A stretch of 64,000 bases of DNA from Actinoplanes subtropicus (lineage in GTDB: Bacteria; Actinomycetota; Actinomycetes; Mycobacteriales; Micromonosporaceae), in the NCBI RefSeq assembly GCF_000721705.1, contig NZ_JOJL01000029.1, positions 124,001-188,000 on the forward strand. The letters run 5' to 3'. Shown piece by piece: positions 47,633 through 57,283 of this stretch (position 1 is the first letter of the stretch; each line of letters begins with the position of its first letter). The notes beneath the pieces were generated by a model. That model was not told the origin of the DNA, made no database searches, and saw only the letters and a program-made list of their open reading frames with translations. The position numbers and the translations under genes were made by a program.

Positions 47633-50059
47633 ATGGCGGCAGACGAAGCGGGCCCGGGCGGCTCAGGCTTCGATACCGTGCTGCGCCGGAACCGGCTGCG
47701 AGCGAAGCTGACCCAGGAGGAGCTGGCCGCCCGCGCGGCGATCGGCGTCCGGACGGTCCGCGACCTGGAGCGCGGCCGCGCCTCCCGTCCCCAGCGCACC
47801 ACCGTCGAGTTGCTCGCCGCTGCGCTGGGGCTCTCCGGCGCCGACCGCGACGCGTTCCTCGCCGCCGCCCGCGGCCAGGCGGCCGACGAGCCGCTGCCGC
47901 CCACCTACTTCCTGCAGATCCCGCCGAGCGCCGAGCTGATCGGCCGGGACGACGACGTCGCCGAGTTGTCCGCCCGGCTCACCGCGGCGGACGGGCCGCG
48001 CGGCGTCACCCTGGTCGGCATGGCCGGGGTGGGCAAGACCAGCCTCGGCATCGTGGTGTCGCATCGCGTCGCCGAGGCGTACCCGGGCGGCGTCGCCGGC
48101 ATCGTGATCACCGACGGCGCGTCGATCGGCGAGCTCCTCGGCAGCATCGCCGCCGGGTTCGGCGTGGGGCACCCCGACGACCTGGCCGGCCGGTTCGCCG
48201 GGCGGGCCGGCCTGCTGTTCGTCGACGCCGTCGAGCGCTCGCCGGACGCGACCGCCGAGATGCTCGCCCGGCTGCTCGAACGGATCCCGTCGCTGCGGTT
48301 CCTGGCCACCGGGCGGCACCCGGTGGGCCTGCCGGCCGAGCGGGTCTGGCCGCTTGCGCCGCTGGTGTCGCCGCCGTTCGAGACGCCGAACACGCTGGCG
48401 GCGGTCTCGGCGTACCCGGCGGTGGGTCTTTTCCTGGAACGGCTGAGCCGGGTCCGCCGCACCCCGCTCGAGCCCGACGAGATCGCGCCCCTGGCCGGTT
48501 TGGTGCGGCGCCTGGGTGGGCTCCCGCTCGCGATCGAGCTGGCCGCCGCGCGCGGCCGGGTGCTGACCATTCCGGAGATCCTCGACCGGTACGGCGACCG
48601 CGTCCTCGACCTCGACCGGCCGGGCACCGCGGCCGTCTCGCTGCGGGACGCCGTCGCGGCCAGCTACCGCCTGCTCAACCCGGGCGAGCAACGGGCCCTG
48701 CGGTTGCTGGCGATGTTCCGCTACCGCTGGTCGCTGACGCTCGCCGAGCAGCTCACCGACGGTGCGCAGACCGACGGCGCCGACATCGTCCACCTGCTCG
48801 ACCGGCTGCTCGAGCTGGGACTGCTCAGCGTGCGCGGCAGCCGGACCGTCCGGTTCCGGCTGCTCGAGTTCGTCCGCGACTACGCGTTCGAGCGGGCGGC
48901 CGCTGAGGGCGAGCTGACCGAGGCCCGCCGGCGGCACGCGCGGGTGCTGGCCGACCTGGCCCAGCAGATCGCGCCGGACCTGATCGGCACCCGGCTGGCC
49001 GAGGCGGCCGGCCGGCTCGACGACGTCTCCGGCGACCTCGGCGCGGCACTGGCCTTCGCGGCCGGGGAGGACCCGCACACCGCGCTGCGCATCGCCGCCG
49101 CGTTGCCGCGCTGGTGGCGGTTCCGCGGGCGGGACGTGAGCGGCCGGCAGTGGCTGCGCCGCCTGCTCGACGATCCGCGCACCGCCGACGCCGACCCGGC
49201 CACCCGGGCCTGGGCCAAGATCGGGCTGGCCCAGTTGGCCCTCGAACACGGCGCCGGCGCCGAGGAGGTCGGGGCGGCGACCGCGGCGGTGGCCGAGTTC
49301 GAGCGGCTCGGCTCGGTCGTCGGCCAGCTCGCGGCGCACACCCAACTGGCCGGCCTGTTCATGAGCATCGGCGGGTACGACGACGCCCGCCGGCACGGGA
49401 CGGCGGCGTTGGCCCTGGCCCGCCGGAACAACAAGATCCGGGACATCGCCGTCGCCGAGAACAACCTGACCTGGCACGAGATCCGCGAGGGTGACCTGGC
49501 GGCGGCGCGGCGCCGGCTCGCCGCGGTCGACGAGCTGGCCAGCCAGTGCGGCGAGGAGCGGCTGCGCGCACTGGCGATGGCCAACCTCGCCGAGGTGGCC
49601 CGGCTGGACGGCAAGCCGGAGGAGGCCGAGCGGCTCGGGCGCGGCGCGATGCCCGAGCTCGAACGGGTCGGCGACCCGAACCAGCGGCGCCGGCTGCGGG
49701 CGACGATCGGGCTGGCCCTGGCCGAGCTGGGCCGGACCGACGAGGCGCTGGCCATCCTCGAGCGGCTGCGGCCGCCGGAGGACTTGCCGCCAGACGGGCC
49801 GGCCGCGGTGGTCGAGGGGGCGATCGCGCTGAGTCAGGGCGAGCAGAAACACGCGGCCGAGTGCTTCGCGCGGGCGGCCGAGGCGTACGACGGGGCACAC
49901 GACCGGCGGGACGTGGTCGAGGCGCTGGTCGGGCTCATCGTCAGCACGCCGGACCAGGAGGAACGAGCGGCGGCGCGGCGGCGGCTCACGGCGCTCTGCG
50001 AGGCGGGCGGGATCACGCTGCTGCCCCGGGAACGGGAGCGACTGGCGACCGTGGGCTGA
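47633..50059 (+). CDS. XRE-HTH STAND NTPase regulator with C-terminal TPR-like region
   Basis: 808 residues. An N-terminal XRE domain (RAKLTQEELAARAAIGVRTVRDLERG, residues 21-46) is followed by an NTPase with Walker A VGMAGVGKTSL near residue 132, Walker B-like LLFVDAVE and GGLPLAIELAA (NB-ARC/GLPLA motif), then winged-helix and TPR-like helices. This is a signal-transduction ATPase with numerous domains; the trigger is unknown. Divergent regulators of this layout control secondary metabolism or stress in Actinobacteria. It stands alone between operons. Confidence 0.9.
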   Translation: MAADEAGPGGSGFDTVLRRNRLRAKLTQEELAARAAIGVRTVRDLERGRASRPQRTTVELLAAALGLSGADRDAFLAAARGQAADEPLPPTYFLQIPPSAELIGRDDDVAELSARLTAADGPRGVTLVGMAGVGKTSLGIVVSHRVAEAYPGGVAGIVITDGASIGELLGSIAAGFGVGHPDDLAGRFAGRAGLLFVDAVERSPDATAEMLARLLERIPSLRFLATGRHPVGLPAERVWPLAPLVSPPFETPNTLAAVSAYPAVGLFLERLSRVRRTPLEPDEIAPLAGLVRRLGGLPLAIELAAARGRVLTIPEILDRYGDRVLDLDRPGTAAVSLRDAVAASYRLLNPGEQRALRLLAMFRYRWSLTLAEQLTDGAQTDGADIVHLLDRLLELGLLSVRGSRTVRFRLLEFVRDYAFERAAAEGELTEARRRHARVLADLAQQIAPDLIGTRLAEAAGRLDDVSGDLGAALAFAAGEDPHTALRIAAALPRWWRFRGRDVSGRQWLRRLLDDPRTADADPATRAWAKIGLAQLALEHGAGAEEVGAATAAVAEFERLGSVVGQLAAHTQLAGLFMSIGGYDDARRHGTAALALARRNNKIRDIAVAENNLTWHEIREGDLAAARRRLAAVDELASQCGEERLRALAMANLAEVARLDGKPEEAERLGRGAMPELERVGDPNQRRRLRATIGLALAELGRTDEALAILERLRPPEDLPPDGPAAVVEGAIALSQGEQKHAAECFARAAEAYDGAHDRRDVVEALVGLIVSTPDQEERAAARRRLTALCEAGGITLLPRERERLATVG

Positions 50060-50345
50060 TGTGGTGCGGGGCCGATGCGGTGCGGCGCGGACGGCCGGCG
50101 TTCGTGCCCCCCACGCGCCGGCCGTCGCAACGCCCCACCAGTAACGCGGCGAAAACAAGGCTCCCCCGTCAGCCCCGTACGTCGCCTCGATCGCGCCGCA
50201 TCCCCCTTGCGCTGATCACAGTAGCCGCGGCGCGCACAGCGTTCGGGTGATATGTCCCTTTAGCGGCCAGGCTGGGGCGGTTCTGCCGGTACTTCTGCCG
50301 GTTTGCCGGTCCGCCGGACGGGGATGTGGTTCGGTGTACGGGAGA

Positions 50346-50834
50346 TCAGGCCGCCTCGACCCGGGACGCCTCATTGCTGCCGGCGGTGGCGCACGGGTTC
50401 ACCGCGTCACGGATCTTCCGCATCGACTCCAGCAGCCCCGTCAGCTGCTCGGGGGTGAGCTGGCCGATGAACCACTCCTGGACGAGGGCGAGATGACCGG
50501 GAACAGCCGCCTCGAGGCGCGCCGTGCCGTCGTCGGTGATCACCGCGTACGAGCTGCGGCGGTCGCTGGCGCAGGCCTCGCGCCGGACCAGGCCGTCGCG
50601 GTCCATCCGGTCGACCACGCGGGTGACGCCGCTGGTGGAGAGGGAGGTCTGGCCGGCCAGGTCGGTCATCCGCAGCCGGCGGCCGGGCGAGCGGGCGAGG
50701 CGCAGCAGCACCTCGAACTCGACGGCGGAAAGGCGGTGCTCTTCGAGCTGCGCGGCGAACCGCGCGGTCAGGCCCGCGTAGGCCTCGGCGAAAAGACCGA
50801 ACGCGGTGAAGCGGGGGTCATCCAGGTTGCTCAC
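50346..50834 (-). CDS. MarR family regulator
   Basis: 162 residues with a winged helix: LSAVEFEVLLRLARSPGRRLRMTDLAG, STSGVTRVVDRMDRDGLVRRE, then the wing DRRSSYAVITDDG. The start is GTG. It is divergent from the YceI gene, with about 105 bp between the starts, and probably represses that promoter and its own; the effector is unknown. Confidence 0.93.
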   Translation of the reverse strand: MSNLDDPRFTAFGLFAEAYAGLTARFAAQLEEHRLSAVEFEVLLRLARSPGRRLRMTDLAGQTSLSTSGVTRVVDRMDRDGLVRREACASDRRSSYAVITDDGTARLEAAVPGHLALVQEWFIGQLTPEQLTGLLESMRKIRDAVNPCATAGSNEASRVEAA

Positions 50835-50857
50835 AGGTTCGATGCTAGCTCAGTCTC

Positions 50858-50888
50858 TTGACAGGCGGAATGTTGCTCAGACTATAGT
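50858..50888 (+). promoter_or_regulatory. Likely promoter of the YceI gene
   Basis: TTGACA at 50858-50863 and TATAGT at 50883-50888, 19 bp apart, read rightwards towards the YceI start at 50940. TTGCTCA occurs here at 50873-50879 and again at 50826-50832, on either side of the -35, a possible MarR contact pattern. Confidence 0.6.
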
Positions 50889-50939
50889 TGTTACGTCAGG
50901 CAAACACGACCACACAGCGCTCGAAAGAAGGAACTAGTC

Positions 50940-51518
50940 ATGACCGAGTCCGTCGCCGGCACCCGTCCGTTCGAGGGGCTGCAGATCCCCGCCGCTGGCA
51001 CCTACGTGCTTGATGCCGCGCACAAGCGGGTGGGTTTCGTGGCGCGACACCTGATGGTCAGCAAGGTCCGCGGCCAGTTCGCCGAGGCGACCGCCACCAT
51101 CACGATCGGTGAGGACCCGCTGACCTCCTCGGTGACCGCGTCGATCGTCGCGGCCAGCATCGAGACCGGCCAGGTCGACCGGGACAACCACCTGCGCAGC
51201 GGCGACTTCTTCGAGGCGGAGAAGTACCCGACGCTCGAGTTCCGCAGCACCGGCATCAAGTCGCACGCCGGCGCCGAGTTCGTCCTCGACGGCGAGCTCA
51301 CCATCAAGGGTGTCACCAAGCCGGTCGAGCTGGTCGTCGAGTTCGAGGGCGCCACCGTCAGCCCGTACGGCAAGGGTGTCTTCGGCTTCAGTGCGCACAC
51401 CGAGATCGACCGCGAGGACTGGGGCCTGACCTGGAACATGGCCCTCGAGTCCGGTGGCGTCATGGTGGGCAAGAAGGTCAAGATCGAGATTGAGGGCGAG
51501 GCCATCCGCCAGGACTGA
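50940..51518 (+). CDS. YceI family protein
   Basis: 192 residues, a lipocalin-like isoprenoid-binding fold: GTYVLDAAHKRVGFVARHLM, DRDNHLRSGDFFEAEKYPTL, LDGELTIKGVTKPVELVVEF. There is no signal peptide, unlike E. coli YceI, so it is likely cytoplasmic. Family members bind isoprenoid or fatty-acid chains; the role here is unknown. AAGAAGGAAC precedes the ATG. Confidence 0.93.
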   Translation: MTESVAGTRPFEGLQIPAAGTYVLDAAHKRVGFVARHLMVSKVRGQFAEATATITIGEDPLTSSVTASIVAASIETGQVDRDNHLRSGDFFEAEKYPTLEFRSTGIKSHAGAEFVLDGELTIKGVTKPVELVVEFEGATVSPYGKGVFGFSAHTEIDREDWGLTWNMALESGGVMVGKKVKIEIEGEAIRQD

Positions 51519-51539
51519 CCCGGGCCGATCGTCCACATT

Positions 51540-51572
51540 CGAGCCGCCGTCCGCATGCTGGACGGCGGCTCG
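51540..51572 (+). terminator. Hairpin terminator after the YceI gene
   Basis: A perfect 13-bp stem CGAGCCGCCGTCC / GGACGGCGGCTCG with loop GCATGCT, 22 bp after the stop codon. Confidence 0.85.
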
Positions 51573-51685
51573 ATGGCGTCTGGCGTACCTGCCCTCCGGG
51601 ATGGCAAGGTGGACCGAACGCACATGTTCGCTCACGGGGTGGTGATCGAAAGTCCGTTTTGTTCCTGGCGGTGCCGGAGGGGTAC

Positions 51686-53164
51686 GTGGGCAAGGATCTC
51701 TCAACCATCGCCTTTGCACCCGAGGACCGGGTGACTTACCGGCACAAAGTGCGCCGATGTCTCGACGTGCTCGCGCAGCTGCTCGACGCCGCCGCGTTCG
51801 AGACCACCGAGGGCCGGACCGGGCTGGAGATCGAGCTCAACCTCGTCGACGACGGCGGCCGCCCGGCGATGCGCAACGCTGAGGTGCTGGGCTACCTCGC
51901 CGACCCGACCTTCCAGACCGAGCTGGGGCAGTTCAACCTCGAGCTCAACGCGCCACCGCGGATCATCGCCGGGGACGGCTTCGGCTCGTACGAGCGGGAG
52001 ATCCTCGACTCGCTGCGCCGGGCCGCCGACCGCGCCGCGAAGGCGGACAGCGGCATTGTCCTGATCGGCATGCTGCCCACCCTGACGCCGGACGACCTGG
52101 TGCTCGCCAACCTCTCCGCGAACCACCGATATCGCCTGCTCAACGACGAGATGGCGGGCGCCCGGGGCGAGCAGTTCCGGCTGGACATCCGGGGTGTCGA
52201 GCGGCTGCAGAGCACCAGCGACTCGATCGCCCCCGAGGCCGCGTGCACCAGCGTGCAGTTCCATCTGCAGGTGCCGCCGGACCGGTTCGCCCGGTGCTGG
52301 AACGCGTCGCAGGCGGTCGCCGGCGTACAGGTCGCGATCGGGGCGAACTCGCCGTACTTCCACGGCCGGCGGCTGTGGGCGGAGACCCGGATAGCGCTCT
52401 TCGAACAGGCCACCGACGTGCGTCCGGACGAACTGAAAGCTCAGGGTGTACGCCCGCGGGTCTGGTTCGGCGAGCGCTGGATAACCACGGTGTTCGACCT
52501 CTTCGAGGAGAACGTCCGCTATTTTCCCCCGTTGCTGCCCATCATGACGGACGAGAACCCGGAGCTGGTGCTGTCCGGCGGCGGTATCCCGCACCTCGGT
52601 GAGCTGCGGTTGCACAACGGGACGGTCTACCGGTGGAACCGGCCGGTGTACGACGTGATGAACGGCCGTCCGCACCTGCGCGTGGAGAACCGGGTGCTGC
52701 CGTCCGGGCCGACGGTGATCGACCTGCTGGCCAACGCGGCGTTCTACTTCGGGCTGGTGCGCCAGCTGGCCGAGGAGGAGCGGCCGATCTGGTCGCGGCT
52801 GAGCTTCGCCAACGCCGAGGACAACTTCCACCGCGGCGCCCGGGACGGGATCGCGGCGGTGCTGAACTGGCCGTCGCTCGGCGAGGTGCCGGTCACCGAG
52901 CTGGTGCGTACGGTCCTGCTGCCCAAGGCGCATCGGGGGCTGGACCGCCTCGGCGTCGATTCCGCGCACCGGGACCGGCTGCTGGGCGTGATCGACGAGC
53001 GGTGCCGGGTGGGGCGCAACGGCGCGAGCTGGCAGACCGAGGCGGTGTGCTCGGCCCAACTGCGGCGGGGGCTCTCCCGGCCGGCGGCGCTGCACGACAT
53101 GCTCATGCGGTACTGGGCTTTGCAGCAGAGCAACGAGCCGGTGCACACCTGGCCGGTCGACTGA
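51686..53164 (+). CDS. Glutamate-cysteine ligase family protein
   Basis: 492 residues from GTG 51686, chosen for its GGAGG at five bases. The N-terminal motif GRTGLEIELNLVD and the following FNLELNAPP match the metal/ATP region of carboxylate-amine ligases of the GCS2 type, and SVQFHLQVPP and RVENRVLPSGPTVID continue it. Most homologues are annotated glutamate-cysteine ligase; whether this one makes gamma-glutamylcysteine (for example towards ergothioneine) or another amide is not decided by the sequence. No ergothioneine genes are adjacent. Confidence 0.83.
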   Translation: MGKDLSTIAFAPEDRVTYRHKVRRCLDVLAQLLDAAAFETTEGRTGLEIELNLVDDGGRPAMRNAEVLGYLADPTFQTELGQFNLELNAPPRIIAGDGFGSYEREILDSLRRAADRAAKADSGIVLIGMLPTLTPDDLVLANLSANHRYRLLNDEMAGARGEQFRLDIRGVERLQSTSDSIAPEAACTSVQFHLQVPPDRFARCWNASQAVAGVQVAIGANSPYFHGRRLWAETRIALFEQATDVRPDELKAQGVRPRVWFGERWITTVFDLFEENVRYFPPLLPIMTDENPELVLSGGGIPHLGELRLHNGTVYRWNRPVYDVMNGRPHLRVENRVLPSGPTVIDLLANAAFYFGLVRQLAEEERPIWSRLSFANAEDNFHRGARDGIAAVLNWPSLGEVPVTELVRTVLLPKAHRGLDRLGVDSAHRDRLLGVIDERCRVGRNGASWQTEAVCSAQLRRGLSRPAALHDMLMRYWALQQSNEPVHTWPVD

Positions 53165-53165
53165 C

Positions 53166-54545
53166 TCAGTCGGCCGGGGGCTTGGGGTTGATCTGCGCGA
53201 TGGTCGGGGTCGTGGGCGGGGGCGTGACCGTCGACTTCGGTGACTCGGGTTCGGCCTGCTTGGGGGCCGCCTTCCGGCCACGGAAGCGGCCGGGGCGTGC
53301 GGCGGCGGCGATCTCCGGATCGGACTTGCCGTTGGACGGCGGAGCGGGCCGCGCACCCGGGTGACCCGAGATCGGCGGGGGTGCCTTGGGCGGCTCGGTG
53401 ACCGGTTTGGGGGCTTTGGGCGGCTCGGTGAGCGCGTTGGGGCTGCGGGTGGCGGGCGTGCCGACCGGGCTGGGTTTCGGCGTGCTCGACGGCGTCGGCT
53501 CCGGGCGCGGGGCCGACTGGGGCGCCGCGCGGCCGGCGGCGACGGGCTTCGGGGCCGGTTCGTTCCTGGTCCCGGCGGCGGGGAGGCGCTCGGTCGGCTC
53601 GTCGTCCTCGTCTTGCTCCTCGGTGGCCGGTTCGTCTTGCCGAACGGTTCGGGCCTCGGCCGGGGTGGCGAGGGACTTCGCGATGGCGACCGCCAGCGCC
53701 GAGCCGGCCAGGCCGGAGAGCACGGCGTACGGGGCGATCAGATACGCCGACTCGATCGGGCCGGGCGAGCCGGTCAGGCGCGGCGAGAGGGCGAGGAACG
53801 AGACCGCCACCAGCAGCGGGCCGACCGCGCCCGAGGCGGCGGCGCCCACGCCGAGGTCGCCGCGGCGAACCGCCGGGACCACCGCGATGATGCCGAGCCC
53901 GAAGGCGGCCGCGATGGTCAACAGGGCGCTCGGCCAGTAGATGACGCCGTAGCGGGTGGCCGACGTCTCGACGAACTGCCAGCTGGTCAGGTACGTGGCT
54001 GTCGCTCGGCCGAGGACCAGCTCGACGACGATCGCGGTGATCGCCAGGGCCCACAGCCAGGCCGCGGTGGCGATCAGATTGGCGGCCACCGGGCGCGACC
54101 AGACCGCCCAGAACGCGACTATCACCCCCAGGGCGACGCCGAGCAGCGCGTAGCTCGCCGCGACCATCTGTGGCGAGTGCGTGTCCAGGCGTACGGCCGC
54201 CCGGGCCGGAAGCGCGATCAGCGCGACGCCCACCAGCGCACCGACCCCCGCGGAGATCGCGAAAGCCAATCGCCAAGGCCAGCTCGGCCGCGTGGCCCGC
54301 GCCCCGGCCAGCCGGCTCGCGATGACCGCGCCGAAGACGGTCGCGCTCGCGGTGATCCAGGTCGCCCAGCCGAGGCTGCCCAGCCACTCGCTGCGATCCT
54401 CGGCCACGGTGACCGGCCAGACGATGACGCCCAGGCCGTAGCCCAGGCCGAGTTGAGCGGCGCCGGTTCCCGCGGCGACGCCGGCCGCGGTCGCGACCCG
54501 TCCTGTCCAGCCCTTGTCGGCCATGCCGGGCACTGTAGCGGTCAC
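53166..54545 (-). CDS. Multi-pass membrane protein with proline-rich tail
   Basis: 459 residues from a GTG start. About nine hydrophobic segments occupy residues 15-310 (for example IVAFWAVWSRPVAANLIATAA, LLTIAAAFGLGIIAVVPAV), followed by an acidic stretch and a 140-residue Pro/Thr/Ser/Lys-rich cytoplasmic tail. No transporter motif is recognised. It is convergent with the ligase gene, 1 bp apart. An alternative start is ATG 54524. Family not recognised; possibly an envelope regulator. Confidence 0.78.
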   Translation of the reverse strand: MTATVPGMADKGWTGRVATAAGVAAGTGAAQLGLGYGLGVIVWPVTVAEDRSEWLGSLGWATWITASATVFGAVIASRLAGARATRPSWPWRLAFAISAGVGALVGVALIALPARAAVRLDTHSPQMVAASYALLGVALGVIVAFWAVWSRPVAANLIATAAWLWALAITAIVVELVLGRATATYLTSWQFVETSATRYGVIYWPSALLTIAAAFGLGIIAVVPAVRRGDLGVGAAASGAVGPLLVAVSFLALSPRLTGSPGPIESAYLIAPYAVLSGLAGSALAVAIAKSLATPAEARTVRQDEPATEEQDEDDEPTERLPAAGTRNEPAPKPVAAGRAAPQSAPRPEPTPSSTPKPSPVGTPATRSPNALTEPPKAPKPVTEPPKAPPPISGHPGARPAPPSNGKSDPEIAAAARPGRFRGRKAAPKQAEPESPKSTVTPPPTTPTIAQINPKPPAD

Positions 54546-54659
54546 TGTCTTCCCCTGCTATTCATCGGCGGTGGTCACAACGGGGAGCGTAGGTAACACG
54601 CGTCCCGCAAGATTGGATACGTTGACCCGGGCGGGTGACGACGCGGAGGAGACCGGCAA

Positions 54660-55409
54660 ATGTCCGAGGAGAGCGACGAGACGCGGCGGGTCCCGCCCGC
54701 GGACGACGCCACTCTGCCCGGAAAGCGGCTGGACGACACGATCGCCGAGCCCGTTTCCCCGGGGGGGACCGACGCGACCAAGGTCGCGCCGGCCGCCGCG
54801 GGCGACGACTGGTCGGTCTGGGCCGGCCGGGCCGAGGTGCGCCCCCCGCGACCGGGGCGGTCGATCTACGACACCGACTGGGACGGGCCGACGCCACCCC
54901 CGCCGGGGCAGCGCGACCGGTGGTGGATGCCGATCATCGTCGGGATCGTCGTGTTGCTGCTGCTCGGCGTCCTGGCCTGGGCGATCTACGTGATCGTGCA
55001 GAACTCGGGCCAGCAGCCCGGGCCGGTCCCGACGACGCAGCCGACGGCCGTGGTGACGACCGACACGCCGACGGCCGCGCCCAGCACGGCGCCCAGCTCG
55101 CCGCCCTCGACCGAGCCGTCGACGGTTCCGACCACGACGGCCACCACGCAGGAGCCGACGGCCGCGGTGACGGTGCCGGCGCTGCGCGGCTTGCCGCTGG
55201 CCGAGGCGCGGGCGGCGCTGAATCGGACCGGGCTGCCGTACCGCGTGCTCTACCTGAACAGCACGGCGGCGCCCGGGACGGTGATCGACAGTGATCCGGC
55301 GGAGGGGCAGGAGGTACCACCGGACACGAGAGTCACCATCGTGGTCGCGCAGCAGGGAAACGCGACCACCACGCCGACCGGGACGGCCACCGCGACGGCG
55401 ACCCGCTAG
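54660..55409 (+). CDS. Membrane protein with PASTA domain
   Basis: 249 residues: a cytoplasmic ~85-residue polar N-terminus, one membrane helix (WMPIIVGIVVLLLLGVLAWA), a Thr/Pro/Ser-rich spacer, then one PASTA domain near residues 165-235 (VPALRGLPLAEARAAL, DPAEGQEVPPDTRVTIVVA). PASTA domains bind peptidoglycan fragments, as in PknB. There is no kinase domain here. The ATG follows AGGAGACCGG. Likely a cell-wall sensor or scaffold. Confidence 0.88.
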   Translation: MSEESDETRRVPPADDATLPGKRLDDTIAEPVSPGGTDATKVAPAAAGDDWSVWAGRAEVRPPRPGRSIYDTDWDGPTPPPPGQRDRWWMPIIVGIVVLLLLGVLAWAIYVIVQNSGQQPGPVPTTQPTAVVTTDTPTAAPSTAPSSPPSTEPSTVPTTTATTQEPTAAVTVPALRGLPLAEARAALNRTGLPYRVLYLNSTAAPGTVIDSDPAEGQEVPPDTRVTIVVAQQGNATTTPTGTATATATR

Positions 55410-55702
55410 CGGTTCGTCCGGGCCCGGGCCGGGACGGTGCCGGTGGCCAGGCCGGGCTGACGGGCGTTGCGGGCGCGCGGGTCGGGCGCCTTGCCGACCG
55501 CGCGCAGGCCGCTCACCTGCACGAAGATGGAGCGCCGCTCGACCGCGTCGCCGGCGGTGTTGAGCTCGTAGCCGTCAAGCCAGATCCAGCCCTCGTACGT
55601 CGGCCAGTCGTGGACCCGGATGACCCGGAAGAGCATCGGCGCCGCGAATTGGACGCTCGCTGCCTTCGTCACGTGTATGACATCACCGGACCGAGGAAGC
55701 AC
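55406..55702 (-). CDS. Conserved hypothetical small protein
   Basis: 98 residues from GTG 55702, chosen for AGGAGA about six bases upstream. The core VIHVTKAASVQFAAPMLFRVI then YEGWIWLDGYELNTAGDAVERR looks folded and rich in Trp and aromatic residues; the C-terminus is basic. The stop overlaps the PASTA gene by 4 bp on the opposite strand. Family not recognised. Confidence 0.68.
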   Translation of the reverse strand: MLPRSGDVIHVTKAASVQFAAPMLFRVIRVHDWPTYEGWIWLDGYELNTAGDAVERRSIFVQVSGLRAVGKAPDPRARNARQPGLATGTVPARARTNR

Positions 55703-56042
55703 GTCATCTCCTGCCCTTGACACGAAAGCACTTAGTGTGCCCGGTCGCGACTCCATTGCAAGCCCATGGCAATGCCAATCGCCAAAAGCGTTGCGGAACG
55801 TCACCGCCGCCGATCTGCCGAACGTCGTAAAGTGGATCAGTCCACCCTGGACGGTCTGATGACCGGACCCCCGCGAACGGCGCCGTAACGGCGCGCTGAG
55901 CCGGACTCGGCCGCATCACCCGAAGGTGGGGAGTGACGCGGGCCATACCGAAAAGATTGCACCACGAGTCGTGTCGATGCAAGTTGCATGTACGTCTTCC
56001 GTGATTGTCGGTCTTGTCGGACCCGTTGTCTTGAACGATTAA
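55703..56042. other. Non-coding gap, AT-richer than surroundings
   Basis: 340 bp between divergent genes, noticeably less GC-rich than the rest of the window. It contains the upstream regions of the 98-aa gene and the DUF5753 regulator. No gene or clear operator is seen. Confidence 0.5.
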
Positions 56043-56945
56043 ATGATCGACAGAGAGACTGAAGAAGTGAATCAGCACCGGAGTCCCACCATTCGTCGGC
56101 GGCGCCTTGGCGTCGAGTTGCGCCGGCACCGCGAAGAGGCGGGCGTGACGATCGATGTGGTGGCGGAACGGCTCGGCTGCTCGACGTCCAAAGTGTCCAG
56201 GATTGAGACGGGACATACCAGTGCTTCGCCCAGCGATGTTCAGCACATATTGGACATTTACGGCGTAGACGAGTCGATTAAGGCGGAGCTCGTTCAAATC
56301 GCTCGCGAGGCGCGTCAAAAGGGTTGGTGGCACCCGTATTCCACGGTCCTGGCCAGCGCGTATGTCGGTCTGGAGACGGCGGCGCGGTCGATCCGGGCTT
56401 ACGAGCAGCATGTCGTTCCGGGGTTGCTGCAGAGTGAAGAGTATGCAATTGCCCTGATTCGTGGTGCCCAACTGGATGACGAGCGGGAAATCGAGCAACG
56501 GGTCCGTGTCCGGATGCAAAGACAAGCGTTATTGATTCAGGACGATCCGATCGATCTTCGGGTGGTGCTCGATGAGGCGGTGCTGAGTCGGCCGGTCGGC
56601 GGCGAGTTGGTCATGCTTGATCAATTGAAGAAATTGATCGAGGTGGCTCGCCTGCCGAACGTCACGTTGCAGATCTTGCCGTTTGCGGCCGGCGCCCATG
56701 CCGGCATGGATGGCTCGTTCGTGATTCTCGAGTTCGAGGAGGAGGGAGACGCGGATGTGGTGTTCATCGACAACGCGACCGGCGGCCTGTTCCTGGAGAA
56801 GGCTGAGGAGCTCAGCAAATACGTCTCGATCTTCGACATCGTCCGAGCGTCGGCCCTCCCCCCGGAGGAGTCCATCGAGATGATTGAAACTCTGGTAGAG
56901 GAGCCATTGTGGAAGTCGAAGCGAAGGGTTTCCGGGTCGACCTGA
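56043..56945 (+). CDS. XRE-type HTH regulator with DUF5753 (Scr1/WhiJ-like)
   Basis: 300 residues. An XRE HTH (about residues 25-75, GVTIDVVAERLGCSTSKVSRIETG) is followed by DUF5753 (about 105-285, including SYVGLE-like ASAYVGLETAARSIRAYEQHVVPGLL and NVTLQILPFAAGAHAG). Such proteins are numerous in Actinobacteria and often paired with DUF397; WhiJ-type members affect development. GTG 56067 is an alternative start. Codon usage is less GC-biased than most neighbours. Confidence 0.92.
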   Translation: MIDRETEEVNQHRSPTIRRRRLGVELRRHREEAGVTIDVVAERLGCSTSKVSRIETGHTSASPSDVQHILDIYGVDESIKAELVQIAREARQKGWWHPYSTVLASAYVGLETAARSIRAYEQHVVPGLLQSEEYAIALIRGAQLDDEREIEQRVRVRMQRQALLIQDDPIDLRVVLDEAVLSRPVGGELVMLDQLKKLIEVARLPNVTLQILPFAAGAHAGMDGSFVILEFEEEGDADVVFIDNATGGLFLEKAEELSKYVSIFDIVRASALPPEESIEMIETLVEEPLWKSKRRVSGST

Positions 56946-57133
56946 CCCAGGCACAGTGGTTCAAGAGCACACGTAGCGGTCCCAACTCCGACAACTGCGT
57001 CGAGGTGGCATTCGTCGACGAGGCGATCGTGGTCCGGGATTCCAAGGACCAGGACGGCCCTGTACTGATCTTCACGGCCGACGAGTGGGACGCGTTCGTG
57101 GGCGGTGCCAAGGACGGCGAGTTCGACCTCTGA
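56909..57133 (+). CDS. DUF397 domain protein
   Basis: 74 residues with the DUF397 signature WFKSTRSGPNSDNCVEVAF, VVRDSKD and FTADEWDAFV. The GTG start overlaps the DUF5753 gene by 37 bp and has GAGGAG upstream. DUF397 proteins are the usual partners of DUF5753/WhiJ-like regulators and are thought to modulate them, sometimes described as TA-like pairs; toxicity is not established from sequence. Confidence 0.93.
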   Translation: MEVEAKGFRVDLTQAQWFKSTRSGPNSDNCVEVAFVDEAIVVRDSKDQDGPVLIFTADEWDAFVGGAKDGEFDL

Positions 57134-57152
57134 CCTCGCCAGACGCCGGACG

Positions 57153-57191
57153 ACGGCCGGCCTGCCCGCGAGGCGCGGACGGGCCGGCCGT
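57153..57191 (+). terminator. Hairpin terminator after the DUF397 gene
   Basis: ACGGCCGGCC (57153-57162) pairs with GGCCGGCCGT (57182-57191), followed by AGTCATTTCTGTT. It ends the DUF5753-DUF397 unit. Confidence 0.75.
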
Positions 57192-57283
57192 AGTCATTTC
57201 TGTTCTCGCGTCGTTGAACGGCACAAGCGCGGACCGGTCCGCGCCGACGGCCGGGACATCTCCGAGCGAGGCAAGGCAGACAT

